Source: Clostridiales bacterium | Lineage (GTDB): Bacteria > Bacillota > Clostridia > Oscillospirales > Oscillospiraceae | Direction: 5' to 3' | Assembly: GCA_902363045.1 (NCBI GenBank) | Contig: CABIYX010000008.1 | Location: forward strand, 1 to 64,000 | DNA: 64,000 bases | Shown: positions 33,386 through 41,553 of the stretch, piece by piece | Numbering within the stretch: position 1 is the first letter of the stretch | Layout of the letters: the number at the start of each line of letters is the position of its first letter | Notes under the pieces: model-generated | What the model was told of the DNA's origin: nothing | Database searches by the model: none | The model's input: only the letters and a program-made list of their open reading frames with translations | Program-made: the position numbers and the translations under genes

Positions 33386-34747
33386 TTAATACTGAGACAG
33401 TTCCTCCATGACCGCACAGTTGATCCGGATCATTTCAATGAAGGCGCTGCAAGCCAGGTGTTCGTTGGGGGCGTGGATATTCGCAGTTGCTGAACTGGCG
33501 CCGAACATCCCCGCTGGAATGTTTGTTTGATGGCAGAACGTATGCATCGGGCTGGTCCCGCCGCTGGACACCTTCAGCGCTACCGGCTGGTCATACAGCT
33601 TTTCCAGTGCGCCGATGACCGCTTTGGTGAAGGGGGCCTCCAGGTTGGAGCGGAACGCCGGCTCGCCGGAGTCCCAGATCAATTCCACATCAGAGAACCC
33701 GTGCCGGTCCAGGTGCTCCCGGACCAGTTGGAAGATCTTCTTGGGATCCATTCCCGGTACCAGCCGGAAATCGATCTTGACACTGGCCTCTGAAGGAAGT
33801 ACAGTTTTGGACCCGTCGCCCTGGAAGCCAGAGGTCAAACCACAGATATTACAGGTCGGCTTGAAGTAAAGATCCTTCAGCAGCTCTTTCTGATCGGTTT
33901 TTCCACCAAGAAACTGCTCAATGCCCAAATACTGGCGGGTCTTTTCCGGGTCAAATGGATCGCCATCCAAAAAACTCAAATCTGTCTCGGAGGGCGGGAT
34001 GATGTCGTCGTAGAAGCCATCGATGGTGATGTTTCCTGCTTCGTCTTTCATGGTGGCCAGAGCCTGGACCAGTCTCCAAGCGGGATTTGGAGCAATTGCG
34101 GCATACATGGAGTGGGCGTCCCCAGGAGCGGTCCGCACCTTCATATGGACATACAGCAGGCCCTTAACGCCCATTGTGACCTCGCATGGCCCGCCTTCCT
34201 CTTTTTCGCCGCCCTCCCAGACATAGCCGTCACATTCCAGCAGTTCCGGATGTGCCTTTGCAAACGGCTCCAGGTTTGGAGAGCCAATTTCCTCCTCGCC
34301 TTCAAAAATCAGCTTCACATTGCAGGGAAGTTTCCCATAGGTTTTCATCCATGCATCGATAGCGCACAGCCGTGTAGCCAAGCCATCCTTGTTATCTGCC
34401 ACACCTCTGGCATAGATCACGCCGTCTCTGATCTCGGCGGCAAAGGGGTCGGAATCCCACAGTTCGATCGGATCCACCGGCTGTACATCGTAGTGGTCGT
34501 AGCAGCCGTATGTCCGGTCGCTCTCTCCTTTGATTTCCGCATAGATCACAGGATTTCCATCTGTGGGGATCAGTGTAGGCTCCACGCCCACACTGCGCAT
34601 TTTCTTTTGTACCAGCTCGATCATCTCAGGGATGCCTTCTCCAGTCCCAGCCAGACTGGGCTGGCGGCATAATTCCAGCAGCATATCAATGTATTCCTGT
34701 TGATGCTCCTGAATATAATCCAGTACTTTTTGGAGTCTTGGTGTCAT
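33386..34747 (-). CDS. M20 family metallo-dipeptidase
   Basis: A 453-residue cytoplasmic dinuclear-zinc peptidase (ArgE/DapE/ACY1/CNDP-like). Ligand motifs: Y-D-H-Y-D-V-Q-P, R-G-V-A-D-N-K-D-G, E-G-E-E-E-I-G-S-P-N and a C-terminal G-G-T-S-P-M-H-T-F-C. ATG at 34747 with GAGGAGG upstream is preferred; the open frame running 130 codons further is the antisense of the EamA gene and has no family match. Together with the M24 peptidase it suggests that the transported compound contains peptide or amide bonds. Confidence 0.95.
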   Translation of the reverse strand: MTPRLQKVLDYIQEHQQEYIDMLLELCRQPSLAGTGEGIPEMIELVQKKMRSVGVEPTLIPTDGNPVIYAEIKGESDRTYGCYDHYDVQPVDPIELWDSDPFAAEIRDGVIYARGVADNKDGLATRLCAIDAWMKTYGKLPCNVKLIFEGEEEIGSPNLEPFAKAHPELLECDGYVWEGGEKEEGGPCEVTMGVKGLLYVHMKVRTAPGDAHSMYAAIAPNPAWRLVQALATMKDEAGNITIDGFYDDIIPPSETDLSFLDGDPFDPEKTRQYLGIEQFLGGKTDQKELLKDLYFKPTCNICGLTSGFQGDGSKTVLPSEASVKIDFRLVPGMDPKKIFQLVREHLDRHGFSDVELIWDSGEPAFRSNLEAPFTKAVIGALEKLYDQPVALKVSSGGTSPMHTFCHQTNIPAGMFGASSATANIHAPNEHLACSAFIEMIRINCAVMEELSQY

Positions 34748-34761
34748 AAAGAATCCCTCCT

Positions 34762-35655
34762 CTATCTTTTCGTAGGATGCATTTTTCCAACTGTGAGGTA
34801 ACTCCAGAGTCCGGCGGCCAGCACCAAGCCTCCGCCCAAAGCCCCGGACCATGTGACCCGCTCCCCGAAAAAAATCCACCCCAGCAACATGGAGAATAAA
34901 ATGCCTGAATAGCCATAGACGTTGATTTCGCCTACTGGAGCCCGCTCGAAGGCCCACATTTGTGTCATCTGGCCAAGTCCTCCGAACACACCGATTCCGA
35001 TCAATGCCAACCACTGTGTCCCTGTGGGCCAGACGCAGTCCCAGAACAGAAACGGAAGCGAAATGACCAAGCTGACAACTGAAAAATGGATCGCCACTGT
35101 CAGCGCGTGAACCTTGTTCTTCAGCAGACCAAGACAAATCGAAGCCAGGGCGCTGAACAGGGAGGACAACAGAGCCAAGGTCAGAATCACAGGTTTTCCA
35201 CCCAGATCACCTGATGGTGATACCGTCAGAATTCCTCCGGCAATTGCCAGAAGCACTGCAATGTATTGTTGGCCTGTAACGCGCTCATGTAAAAAAACGG
35301 CTGCTAAAATTACCACCAGGAAGCCGGAAAGCCGCCCTATAATAGTCAGGCTTCCCTGATCTCCTCCTTTGGCCGCCATAAACAGAAACACCACATTCAA
35401 GCAGCCGCAGACCGACCACGCCAACAACGCTGGCTGCTGCGCTTTTGTTCCCAGGGGAGAGATTCCCGGCCGCCAGACCAAGGCATACAGTCCCAGGCTG
35501 ATCACATTCCGGATCAGGACCTGCTCCATAGCTGGGATCTCCGCACATACAGATGAACACAGCTGCATGAGAGAGAAGCACAGCGCGCTGCCGATCATCA
35601 ATACCACCGCCCAGCCCGCTTGCGTGCGCGGCGTTTGTTTCAACTTGTCTTTCAA
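34762..35655 (-). CDS. EamA/DMT family transporter
   Basis: A 297-residue protein with about ten transmembrane helices in two EamA repeats (each near 140 residues). The family exports or exchanges amino acids and other metabolites. The start is a TTG at 35655 overlapping the kinase stop codon (TTGA). In this operon it could export a product of peptide breakdown (inference). Confidence 0.9.
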   Translation of the reverse strand: MKDKLKQTPRTQAGWAVVLMIGSALCFSLMQLCSSVCAEIPAMEQVLIRNVISLGLYALVWRPGISPLGTKAQQPALLAWSVCGCLNVVFLFMAAKGGDQGSLTIIGRLSGFLVVILAAVFLHERVTGQQYIAVLLAIAGGILTVSPSGDLGGKPVILTLALLSSLFSALASICLGLLKNKVHALTVAIHFSVVSLVISLPFLFWDCVWPTGTQWLALIGIGVFGGLGQMTQMWAFERAPVGEINVYGYSGILFSMLLGWIFFGERVTWSGALGGGLVLAAGLWSYLTVGKMHPTKR

Positions 35656-37157
35656 AGGCGGTACATCAATTCCCGGGTGGCGGAATACAGCGCATCATAC
35701 ACCTCTCTCAGAGTTTGATACGCCTGGTGCCGTTCTGGATTGGGGTGATAAGTCCGTTCCGTCCGCACCATGGACTTTAACTGAGTAAAGTCTGCGAGCG
35801 TGCCAGTGCCCAGAGCCGCCATCAGGGCGTCCCCATAGCTGGCGCCAACAGTCACGGCCGGAATTACGACCGGCTTTCCAAGCACGTCCGCCACGATCTG
35901 CATCCAGGCGGAGTTTTTGGTCCCGCCCCCCACCGCAATGACCTGGCTTACAGGAAGGCCTACATCCTCCAGCAGCCGAACATTCTGTGTCAGGGAACAG
36001 GCTACTGCCTCCAAAGCTGCCCGGTAAATATGTCCCCGGTCATGCTCCAGTGTCAATCCAAACAGGACGCCCTTTGCGTTCGGATCATTGATCGGCATTC
36101 GCTCTCCTGCGAGATAGGGGAGGCAAACCAGTCCTTTACTGCTGTCAGGCAAATAGTCCATCATTGCTTCATAGGCATCACGTCCGCCTAATTCCTGCTC
36201 CTTCACAAGATCGCCAAACAGCGTGTCCCGCACCCAGCGGGTCAAGGTTCCTGCGGCGTTGGTACCGCCCGAGACGCTGAAGGTGCCGGGAACCGTATAG
36301 TTTCCGCCGTGGACGCGTGGGTCTTTCACTTCATGGCTGGCGCAGTAATAGAAAAAGAGAGAGGATCCAAATTGAAACATCAGCTCGCCCGGCTCCACAA
36401 TACCTACGCTCACGGCCTCGGATGTAGAATCGCCAGTACCAGTGATCACAGGCGTTCCTGCCTTCAGTCCGGTTTCTGCCGCCGCCTGCTCCGTGACCGT
36501 GCCTGCGATTTCTGTTACAACACGGCATTGACACAGCTGGTCCGGCCTGCAAAACAGCGTACACTCTGTTTTGTTGATCGTCCCGTCCTCACGATACAGT
36601 GGCCGGAACGCCGCCTTTGCCAGAAATTGATCGATCACAAAATTCCCGGTCAGCTTTGCTGTGATGTAGGACGATCCCGTCAGAAATTTAAAGGTTTTTT
36701 CATAGACTTCCGGTTCATGGTTTTTTATCCACAGGATCTTGGCTGCCACGTCATCTGAGCATATCGGGTGTCCGAATCGTGCTAAAACTCCCTCTGGCCC
36801 ATAGTGTTGGGTCAACCACTCCGCTTCCTTCTGACTGCGGGCGTCGATGCCGTACAGGATTGCCTTGCGAAGGGGCTTGCAATTTTCATCCACTGGAAGG
36901 CAGTCGCAGCCCAGTACACTTGCGCCGACACCTGCGATTTCCTCCGCCTGAATGCCATGTTCCCGAATCAGTTGCTTGGAAACCGTACAGAAGTCATGCC
37001 ACCATACCTTTTCCGCATCATGCTCAAAGTAGTTGGGCGCAGGATTTTCCATGATGTGTTTTACTGCACAGGTCCTGACCACCTGAAAAGAATCGTCCAC
37101 CAGGACGCCCTTGGTTTCAAAGCTTCCTATATCGATCCCCAGGTAAAACTTGGACAA
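35652..37157 (-). CDS. FGGY family carbohydrate kinase
   Basis: A 501-residue sugar or polyol kinase. N-terminal phosphate loop L-G-I-D-I-G-S-F-E-T-K-G; T-G-T-G-D-S-T-S-E-A for substrate-phosphate binding; C-terminal ADP-binding A-V-G-G-G-T-K-N-S-A-W-M-Q-I-V-A-D-V. FGGY kinases phosphorylate pentoses, polyols, gluconate, AI-2 and similar compounds; this one cannot be assigned. A TTG start is used at 37157. Its position in a peptide-uptake operon is unusual and hints that the imported compound has a sugar- or polyol-like part. Confidence 0.93.
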   Translation of the reverse strand: MSKFYLGIDIGSFETKGVLVDDSFQVVRTCAVKHIMENPAPNYFEHDAEKVWWHDFCTVSKQLIREHGIQAEEIAGVGASVLGCDCLPVDENCKPLRKAILYGIDARSQKEAEWLTQHYGPEGVLARFGHPICSDDVAAKILWIKNHEPEVYEKTFKFLTGSSYITAKLTGNFVIDQFLAKAAFRPLYREDGTINKTECTLFCRPDQLCQCRVVTEIAGTVTEQAAAETGLKAGTPVITGTGDSTSEAVSVGIVEPGELMFQFGSSLFFYYCASHEVKDPRVHGGNYTVPGTFSVSGGTNAAGTLTRWVRDTLFGDLVKEQELGGRDAYEAMMDYLPDSSKGLVCLPYLAGERMPINDPNAKGVLFGLTLEHDRGHIYRAALEAVACSLTQNVRLLEDVGLPVSQVIAVGGGTKNSAWMQIVADVLGKPVVIPAVTVGASYGDALMAALGTGTLADFTQLKSMVRTERTYHPNPERHQAYQTLREVYDALYSATRELMYRL

Positions 37158-37173
37158 ATCACTTCACCGCCCT

Positions 37174-37983
37174 TTATACTAGGGTCTTGCGGAATTCCTT
37201 CACGATATTCATGAATTCCACTACACGATCCGGGTCCACATTGTTTTCAAATTTGCCATCTTTCTTAAATGTAGTACCCACGCAGGCACCATCAGAATGA
37301 CTGAGCTTCTCCACGGCGGTTTTAGCGTTACAGCCAGTGTTGCAGAACACAGGTACATCACCGGCAACAGAGCGGACCTCAGACATAATGTCTGTGCTGG
37401 TTTCACTGCCTGCGGAGGCTCCGGAAACGCACAAAGCATCAGGAGCGCAATGGAAAATGATAGACTTTGTGATGGTTTTAATATCACGGGGAACCAGATA
37501 GGCGTCTGACTCTGGGTTGACCTTGTAGAACATTTTCAAATGATCCAGGCCCAGCGCCTTTTTACGCCGGACGGTCGTTGCCACATCCGTTGTGACGACA
37601 CCATTTTCTCCCATATAAGTTCCTGTAAATGCACTGCGAATGAAATGTGCGCCGGTGGAGGCGGCCAACTCCAGACTGGCCATGGGGTTTAAAACCACGT
37701 TGACACCAAAGGGGACCCGAATATTCTCCTTCAACCGGCCAACCAAATAGCCCATTGCACCAACAGTTACCGGTTCAGCCTGGGGCTGATAGGGCAGTGA
37801 AAATTCATTGGCGATCAGAACACCATCTACTCCGCCGTCCTGAAGGGCGATCAGATCCTCCCTGGCCTGACGGAATACCTGTTCCACATCTCCCGCATAT
37901 AACGGATCTCCGGGCAATGCCCGCAAATGCAGCAAAGCGATAATTGGTTTCTCCACTCCAAACATATCCTTGGTCCAAGCCAT
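37174..37983 (-). CDS. BtpA/SgcQ family protein
   Basis: A 269-residue predicted TIM-barrel protein. I-A-L-L-H-L-R-A-L-P-G-D-P, N-E-F-S-L-P-Y, P-F-G-V-N-V-V-L-N-P and V-F-C-N-T-G-C-N-A-K-T-A match the BtpA/SgcQ family. The family occurs in the enterobacterial sgc sugar cluster and near ABC sugar systems; its enzymatic reaction is not established. It is the first gene of the operon, with AGGAG before the ATG, transcribed divergently from gntR. Confidence 0.92.
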   Translation of the reverse strand: MAWTKDMFGVEKPIIALLHLRALPGDPLYAGDVEQVFRQAREDLIALQDGGVDGVLIANEFSLPYQPQAEPVTVGAMGYLVGRLKENIRVPFGVNVVLNPMASLELAASTGAHFIRSAFTGTYMGENGVVTTDVATTVRRKKALGLDHLKMFYKVNPESDAYLVPRDIKTITKSIIFHCAPDALCVSGASAGSETSTDIMSEVRSVAGDVPVFCNTGCNAKTAVEKLSHSDGACVGTTFKKDGKFENNVDPDRVVEFMNIVKEFRKTLV

Positions 37984-38025
37984 AATTGCTCCTCCTTAAA
38001 CTTCTCTTATCATTTGGCCATTCTA

Positions 38026-38056
38026 TAATATAATGACGTATTATAACGTTATATTA
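38026..38056. promoter_or_regulatory. Candidate operator between the catabolic operon and gntR
   Basis: TAATATAA (38026-38033) and its complement TTATATTA (38049-38056), 15 bases apart, lie in a very AT-rich 250-base divergent intergenic region. This is the likely binding site of the adjacent GntR/HutC regulator and overlaps the expected operon promoter. Confidence 0.5.
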
Positions 38057-38121
38057 CGACTTGAAGTGAGCTGTGTCAATCCTTTTTTGGTCAAAATCCA
38101 AATAAATATCTTTCTACACCC

Positions 38122-38150
38122 TTGACATTTCGTTATTTTGCCGTTATTCT
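38122..38150 (+). promoter_or_regulatory. Sigma-A promoter of the gntR gene
   Basis: TTGACA (38122-38127), 17-bp spacer, TATTCT (38145-38150), giving an mRNA leader of about 80 nt. Confidence 0.65.
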
Positions 38151-38235
38151 TATTATTGAGTTATTGTGCTATATCAAAATTTTTGTTTTTACCACTGAAA
38201 AATATGATGCTTGCCCGTAAAGGAATGATACAAGT

Positions 38236-38952
38236 ATGAAACTTAGGACTCAGGATGCTCAGCCGCTCTATAAGCAGATTGTCCAAGCAATCCAACATTC
38301 CATCCAATCCGGAGAATACCCGGAAGGGAGCCGGCTTCCCAGCGAGCAGGAGCTTAGCGAGCTTTTCCATGTCAGCCGGATCACGGTGCGCACAGCCCTA
38401 AAAGAATTGGCAGATGAGGAGCTGGTCATCCGGAGGCAGGGAAAAGGCACCTACGTTGGAAAAAAGAAATTTAAACGCAATCTGTCTCTGGTGACCAGTT
38501 TTTCTGAGGCCTGCAGAGATATGGGGCGCGTACCGGGTGCAAAGCTCCTATTTTCCGGCTTGGAGCCTGCCACAGAAGCTGACTGCGCTGCGCTTCAAAT
38601 CTCGCCCGGCGATGAGGTGGTCTGCCTGCGCAGACTCCGCTATGCAGATTCAATTCCTGTATCCGTGGAGGAAGACCGCTTTCCCTTGCGCTATTCCTTT
38701 CTGCTGGGAGAGGATTTGACAGACCGTTCTTTACTGGAACTTTTGCGTGAGAAATATGGTATATACTTTTATGATGTACACCGCCGCATCGAGTTGGTTT
38801 ATGCTACACATTCGATTGCCCAGCTGCTGAACCTTCCCATAAAATCACCTTTGCTCTACATTGTCAGCAACGGCCTGGATAATCTCACCAACCAACCTGG
38901 TCAGCGATCTTTGCAATACATCATTGGAGAAGATTTTACCTTCTACACATAA
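38236..38952 (+). CDS. GntR family (HutC/UTRA) transcriptional regulator
   Basis: A 238-residue regulator. The N-terminal winged helix has P-L-Y-K-Q-I-V-Q-A-I, L-P-S-E-Q-E-L-S-E-L-F-H-V-S-R-I-T-V-R-T-A-L and R-Q-G-K-G-T-Y-V. The C-terminal UTRA effector domain (residues about 90-238) usually binds a sugar phosphate, amino acid or histidine-pathway metabolite. Divergent from the ten-gene operon, it most likely represses it and responds to a breakdown product. An AAAGGAA site precedes the ATG. Confidence 0.95.
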   Translation: MKLRTQDAQPLYKQIVQAIQHSIQSGEYPEGSRLPSEQELSELFHVSRITVRTALKELADEELVIRRQGKGTYVGKKKFKRNLSLVTSFSEACRDMGRVPGAKLLFSGLEPATEADCAALQISPGDEVVCLRRLRYADSIPVSVEEDRFPLRYSFLLGEDLTDRSLLELLREKYGIYFYDVHRRIELVYATHSIAQLLNLPIKSPLLYIVSNGLDNLTNQPGQRSLQYIIGEDFTFYT

Positions 38953-39276
38953 CCATTTTTAAGCTTTTGTTTCAGCAATGGTCACTCAAATATAAAACAT
39001 TCGATCGTTGTATCATAAGCATCATAAAGAGTCCATGATGGAACTTGGATATTCTGCCATGGGCCCGTGTATTTGCGGTATCTCAGCTTTTAAACAAAAC
39101 GACAAAACGACTGCCAAATATTTTAATCATTGGGATTGGGATCAACAGGGTCAACCAGCATATCCCTCTGACAGGGAGGGGGATATATGATGCGGGAATT
39201 CTTGTCTATCAGCTGGGTGATTTTCTGATCATTCAACCGATCTATGTATGCAACTGTGTTCCTCTTATTCACCCAC
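38953..39276. other. Gene-free AT-rich spacer at the right edge of the island
   Basis: About 320 bases with no supportable gene; a weak inverted repeat (TATCCCTC with GAGGGGGATA) occurs near 39161-39186. Composition changes to the high-GC background just after this segment. Confidence 0.5.
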
Positions 39277-39321
39277 CAAAACACACAGGGACCGCCCCAA
39301 GGGCGGTCCCTGTGTGTTTTG
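39277..39321. terminator. Strong bidirectional terminator
   Basis: A perfect 21-bp stem (39277-39297 with 39301-39321) with a CAA loop and runs of A and T at its ends, directly downstream of the DUF4358 gene on the minus strand. Confidence 0.92.
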
Positions 39322-39325
39322 AAAT

Positions 39326-39838
39326 TCAGTTGGCCTGGACAGCGTCGGCGATGGCGTCAAAGACGGTATCCTGGTCCTCGCACATGACCAACAGGATCGT
39401 GCCGTCCTCCAGTGTCTCCAGTCTGGCGTTCTCGGCCACCTCATACTGGTCGGCCAGGTACATTTCAAAGCTGGACTTGGTGCGGTCGATATAGCCCTGA
39501 AGCGCATCCATCACCGCGGCCTCCTTGCCCTCGGCAGGCATGATGGCGGCAATGGCATAGGCCTTGATGTTCATCAAAGAGGCGCTGATGCCGAACGCGG
39601 CCATATCCTCTGTATTCAGGCCCATGTTTTCCAGCACCATGGCGGAGCCGTCGTCCTCCTTGGCCTGGGTGAAGGCGGGATTGTACTCCGCCATCTCTCC
39701 GCCGTTCTCTGTGATCGCGGAGCTGTACAGCCCGGCCAGCTCCTCCGGGGTCTTGTCCGAGGCGGGCTTGCTGCCGCAGCCGGACAGAACGGAAACAGAC
39801 AGGGCCAGAGCCAGAACGAGAGTCAAGATCTTCTTCAT
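39326..39838 (-). CDS. DUF4358 family lipoprotein
   Basis: A 170-residue secreted lipoprotein. The signal peptide has lipobox L-S-G-C with the modified Cys near residue 21, followed by G-S-K. The mature part has the I-K-A-Y-A-I-A-A-I-M-P and L-E-D-G-T-I-L-L-V-M-C-E-D segments of DUF4358, a clostridial family of unknown function. A single gene with its own strong terminator. Confidence 0.88.
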   Translation of the reverse strand: MKKILTLVLALALSVSVLSGCGSKPASDKTPEELAGLYSSAITENGGEMAEYNPAFTQAKEDDGSAMVLENMGLNTEDMAAFGISASLMNIKAYAIAAIMPAEGKEAAVMDALQGYIDRTKSSFEMYLADQYEVAENARLETLEDGTILLVMCEDQDTVFDAIADAVQAN

Positions 39839-39988
39839 GATAAGTCCTCCATATCGTGTTTTGTGTGATTAGTTTGCTGCCTTCATGTTCTTTGGACGGC
39901 TCCCAGTGAAAAAAGTTCCCTGCGGAGCCTGATTTTTTTGCGTTCCAGCTGATGTGCGGAGTTTCCGCCTCGGTCCGGAGCGCCTCTG

Positions 39989-40705
39989 TCAGGTCTGGTA
40001 GCAGCGGGCCGCTTCCTGCCGCCGCTGCATTCTGAGCCAGTTCAAAAAGCCATAGAGGTCGTTGACCAGGAACACAGCGAAGCAGACCAGGACCAGAAGA
40101 TAGGAGGGGTCCTCCGCCGCCGCCAGTCCCCACAGCACGACCAGGACCAAGTCGTTGGCCGCATAGGCGGCCGCGAACAGGGCGCTGCGCTGAAAGGTCA
40201 GAAAGGCGGCCAGGAAGCTGGTGGCCACAGAGAGCGTGCTGGGGATCAGGCGGTTGGTGTGGAGCGCGGCCAGGATAAAATAGAACACCGCGGTGACTGC
40301 CACAGTCAGGATCACTATCCGGACCGCGTCCCGCCGCTCCAGCCGCTTCACCTGGACCTCGGCCCGGTTCCCGTCATAGGGATTCCGCAGCCAGGAGACC
40401 AGGGCGAACACCGCCATTGGAGCGGTCATCCCCAGGTAGGTCGCCATCTCTCCATAATACCCGCAGGAGAAAGAAATGATACCGTACAGCGCGCTGAAGC
40501 ACACCATCAGCAGCTGTCCGAAGGGGTTTCCCTTGGCGTTGAAGATCAGGGAGGTCACTCCGATCAGAGACGCGGCCAGGATCCCGAACTGTGTCCGGTC
40601 ATAGGCGAGGAAGAAGGCCAGGATGAGCGCGGTGGACGTCCCCCAGAGGGCCAATTCCCCCCTGGTAAAATAGTGGAAACAGCGATACAAGCGTTTTTTT
40701 GCCAT
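39989..40705 (-). CDS. pnuC: PnuC family vitamin/nucleoside transporter
   Basis: A 238-residue membrane protein with about seven transmembrane helices, the PnuC plan. It contains F-N-A-K-G-N-P-F-G-Q and W-L-R-N-P-Y-D segments and a conserved N-D-L-Y-G-F-x-N-W ending, characteristic of PnuC. Family members take up nicotinamide riboside, thiamine, riboflavin or nucleosides by facilitated diffusion followed by phosphorylation. Here the ligand is unknown. The gene is preceded by a structured, attenuator-like leader (40725-40803). Confidence 0.9.
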   Translation of the reverse strand: MAKKRLYRCFHYFTRGELALWGTSTALILAFFLAYDRTQFGILAASLIGVTSLIFNAKGNPFGQLLMVCFSALYGIISFSCGYYGEMATYLGMTAPMAVFALVSWLRNPYDGNRAEVQVKRLERRDAVRIVILTVAVTAVFYFILAALHTNRLIPSTLSVATSFLAAFLTFQRSALFAAAYAANDLVLVVLWGLAAAEDPSYLLVLVCFAVFLVNDLYGFLNWLRMQRRQEAARCYQT

Positions 40706-40724
40706 GTTCAGATCCTCCGATCAA

Positions 40725-40803
40725 AAAATAAGCATCCGCGGCACATCTCCAAAGACCTATCGATGTGCGGCGAATGCGTCTGCATTCCTACCCGGTGGTA
40801 GAA
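40725..40803 (-). promoter_or_regulatory. Putative riboswitch/attenuator leader of pnuC
   Basis: On the minus-strand RNA a long stem (40777-40762 with 40747-40732; 16 positions, one G-U and one mismatch) is followed by UUAUUUUUU, the form of an intrinsic terminator. Its 5' arm overlaps a competing hairpin GAATGC-AGAC-GCATTC (40787-40772), and another small hairpin lies further 5' (about 40803-40785). Mutually exclusive stems before a vitamin-type transporter suggest ligand-controlled attenuation. It does not match any riboswitch consensus I know. Confidence 0.6.
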
Positions 40804-40824
40804 CCTGATAAAATTGTCCCGATC

Positions 40825-40853
40825 ATTATACTGGGTTTTTGAGAAAAAGGCAA
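40825..40853 (-). promoter_or_regulatory. Sigma-A promoter of pnuC
   Basis: Minus strand TTGCCT (40848-40853), 17-bp spacer, TATAAT (40825-40830), placing the structured leader entirely within the 5' UTR. Confidence 0.7.
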
Positions 40854-40861
40854 GCAAAATT

Positions 40862-41260
40862 TTACCGCTTGCTCAGGGCGAAGTCATGGGCCTCCCGCAG
40901 CCATTCCATCAGCTCGCTGTCCAGCTCCTCCGGGCGGGTGACCAGGATATGGTTGGTCCAGCGGCCGGGGTAAGGCTCCACAGACACCGCGGCCCGGGGG
41001 GAGTTCAGCGGGCGGGCCAGTCCAATGGTCACCACCAGACACTCCCGGGGCCAGTCCTTTTTCCGGTGCACCGGCAGGGAGGCGGCGGCGAACAGACGGG
41101 GGGCATAAAAGCTGATCTGGTTTTTCTGCACCTTCACAGAGACGTCATCCGGGAGGACCTCCGCCATGCGCTCCGACAGGAGCTGGTACAGAGACAGCTC
41201 CAGAGGTTTTCCGTCAAAGAAAAATAACACATCGGATGTGTAGTGCTCCGGGACCTGCAT
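40862..41260 (-). CDS. DUF5655 domain protein
   Basis: A 132-residue soluble protein. V-K-V-Q-K-N-Q-I-S-F, R-W-T-N-H-I-L-V and E-L-M-E-W-L-R-E-A-H-D-F-A match the DUF5655 family of small hypothetical proteins. The function is unknown. ATG at 41260 with AAAGGAG seven bases upstream is the likely start. Confidence 0.8.
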   Translation of the reverse strand: MQVPEHYTSDVLFFFDGKPLELSLYQLLSERMAEVLPDDVSVKVQKNQISFYAPRLFAAASLPVHRKKDWPRECLVVTIGLARPLNSPRAAVSVEPYPGRWTNHILVTRPEELDSELMEWLREAHDFALSKR

Positions 41261-41457
41261 TGCGTCCACTCCTTTCCTGTATGAGATCATCATAACACAT
41301 TTTTTTGCGGTTGAGAAGGCCGGGACGCGCCGCTCTGAGGGGCGGGACAGAGACGATTTGTGTGAAAAATCGTGGTTTTTGTTGTGCTTCAGACGATTTC
41401 TGGTGAAAAATACTACTTTTTATATGGTTGTTCTCTGAATTTCTGTCTTCCGTTCCC

Positions 41458-41487
41458 TTGCCTTTTTTTCTGCTTCTGTGTTATGAT
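41458..41487 (+). promoter_or_regulatory. Candidate promoter of the PPP-phosphatase gene
   Basis: TTGCCT (41458-41463), 18-bp spacer, TATGAT (41482-41487), 66 bases before the start codon. Confidence 0.55.
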
Positions 41488-41553
41488 GGCGGTATTGAAA
41501 ACCGCCGGGTCCGTCCGGAGACACGCGCCGGCGACGAAGGAGGAAGATGTCCC

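Noticed and set aside
34748..35137. An N-terminal extension of the M20 peptidase by 130 codons
   Set aside because: The extension overlaps the EamA gene in another frame and does not look like a peptidase; ATG 34747 has a good ribosome site.
39045..39494. A 149-codon plus-strand frame at the right end of the island
   Set aside because: It runs through a 21-bp terminator hairpin into the antisense of the DUF4358 gene.
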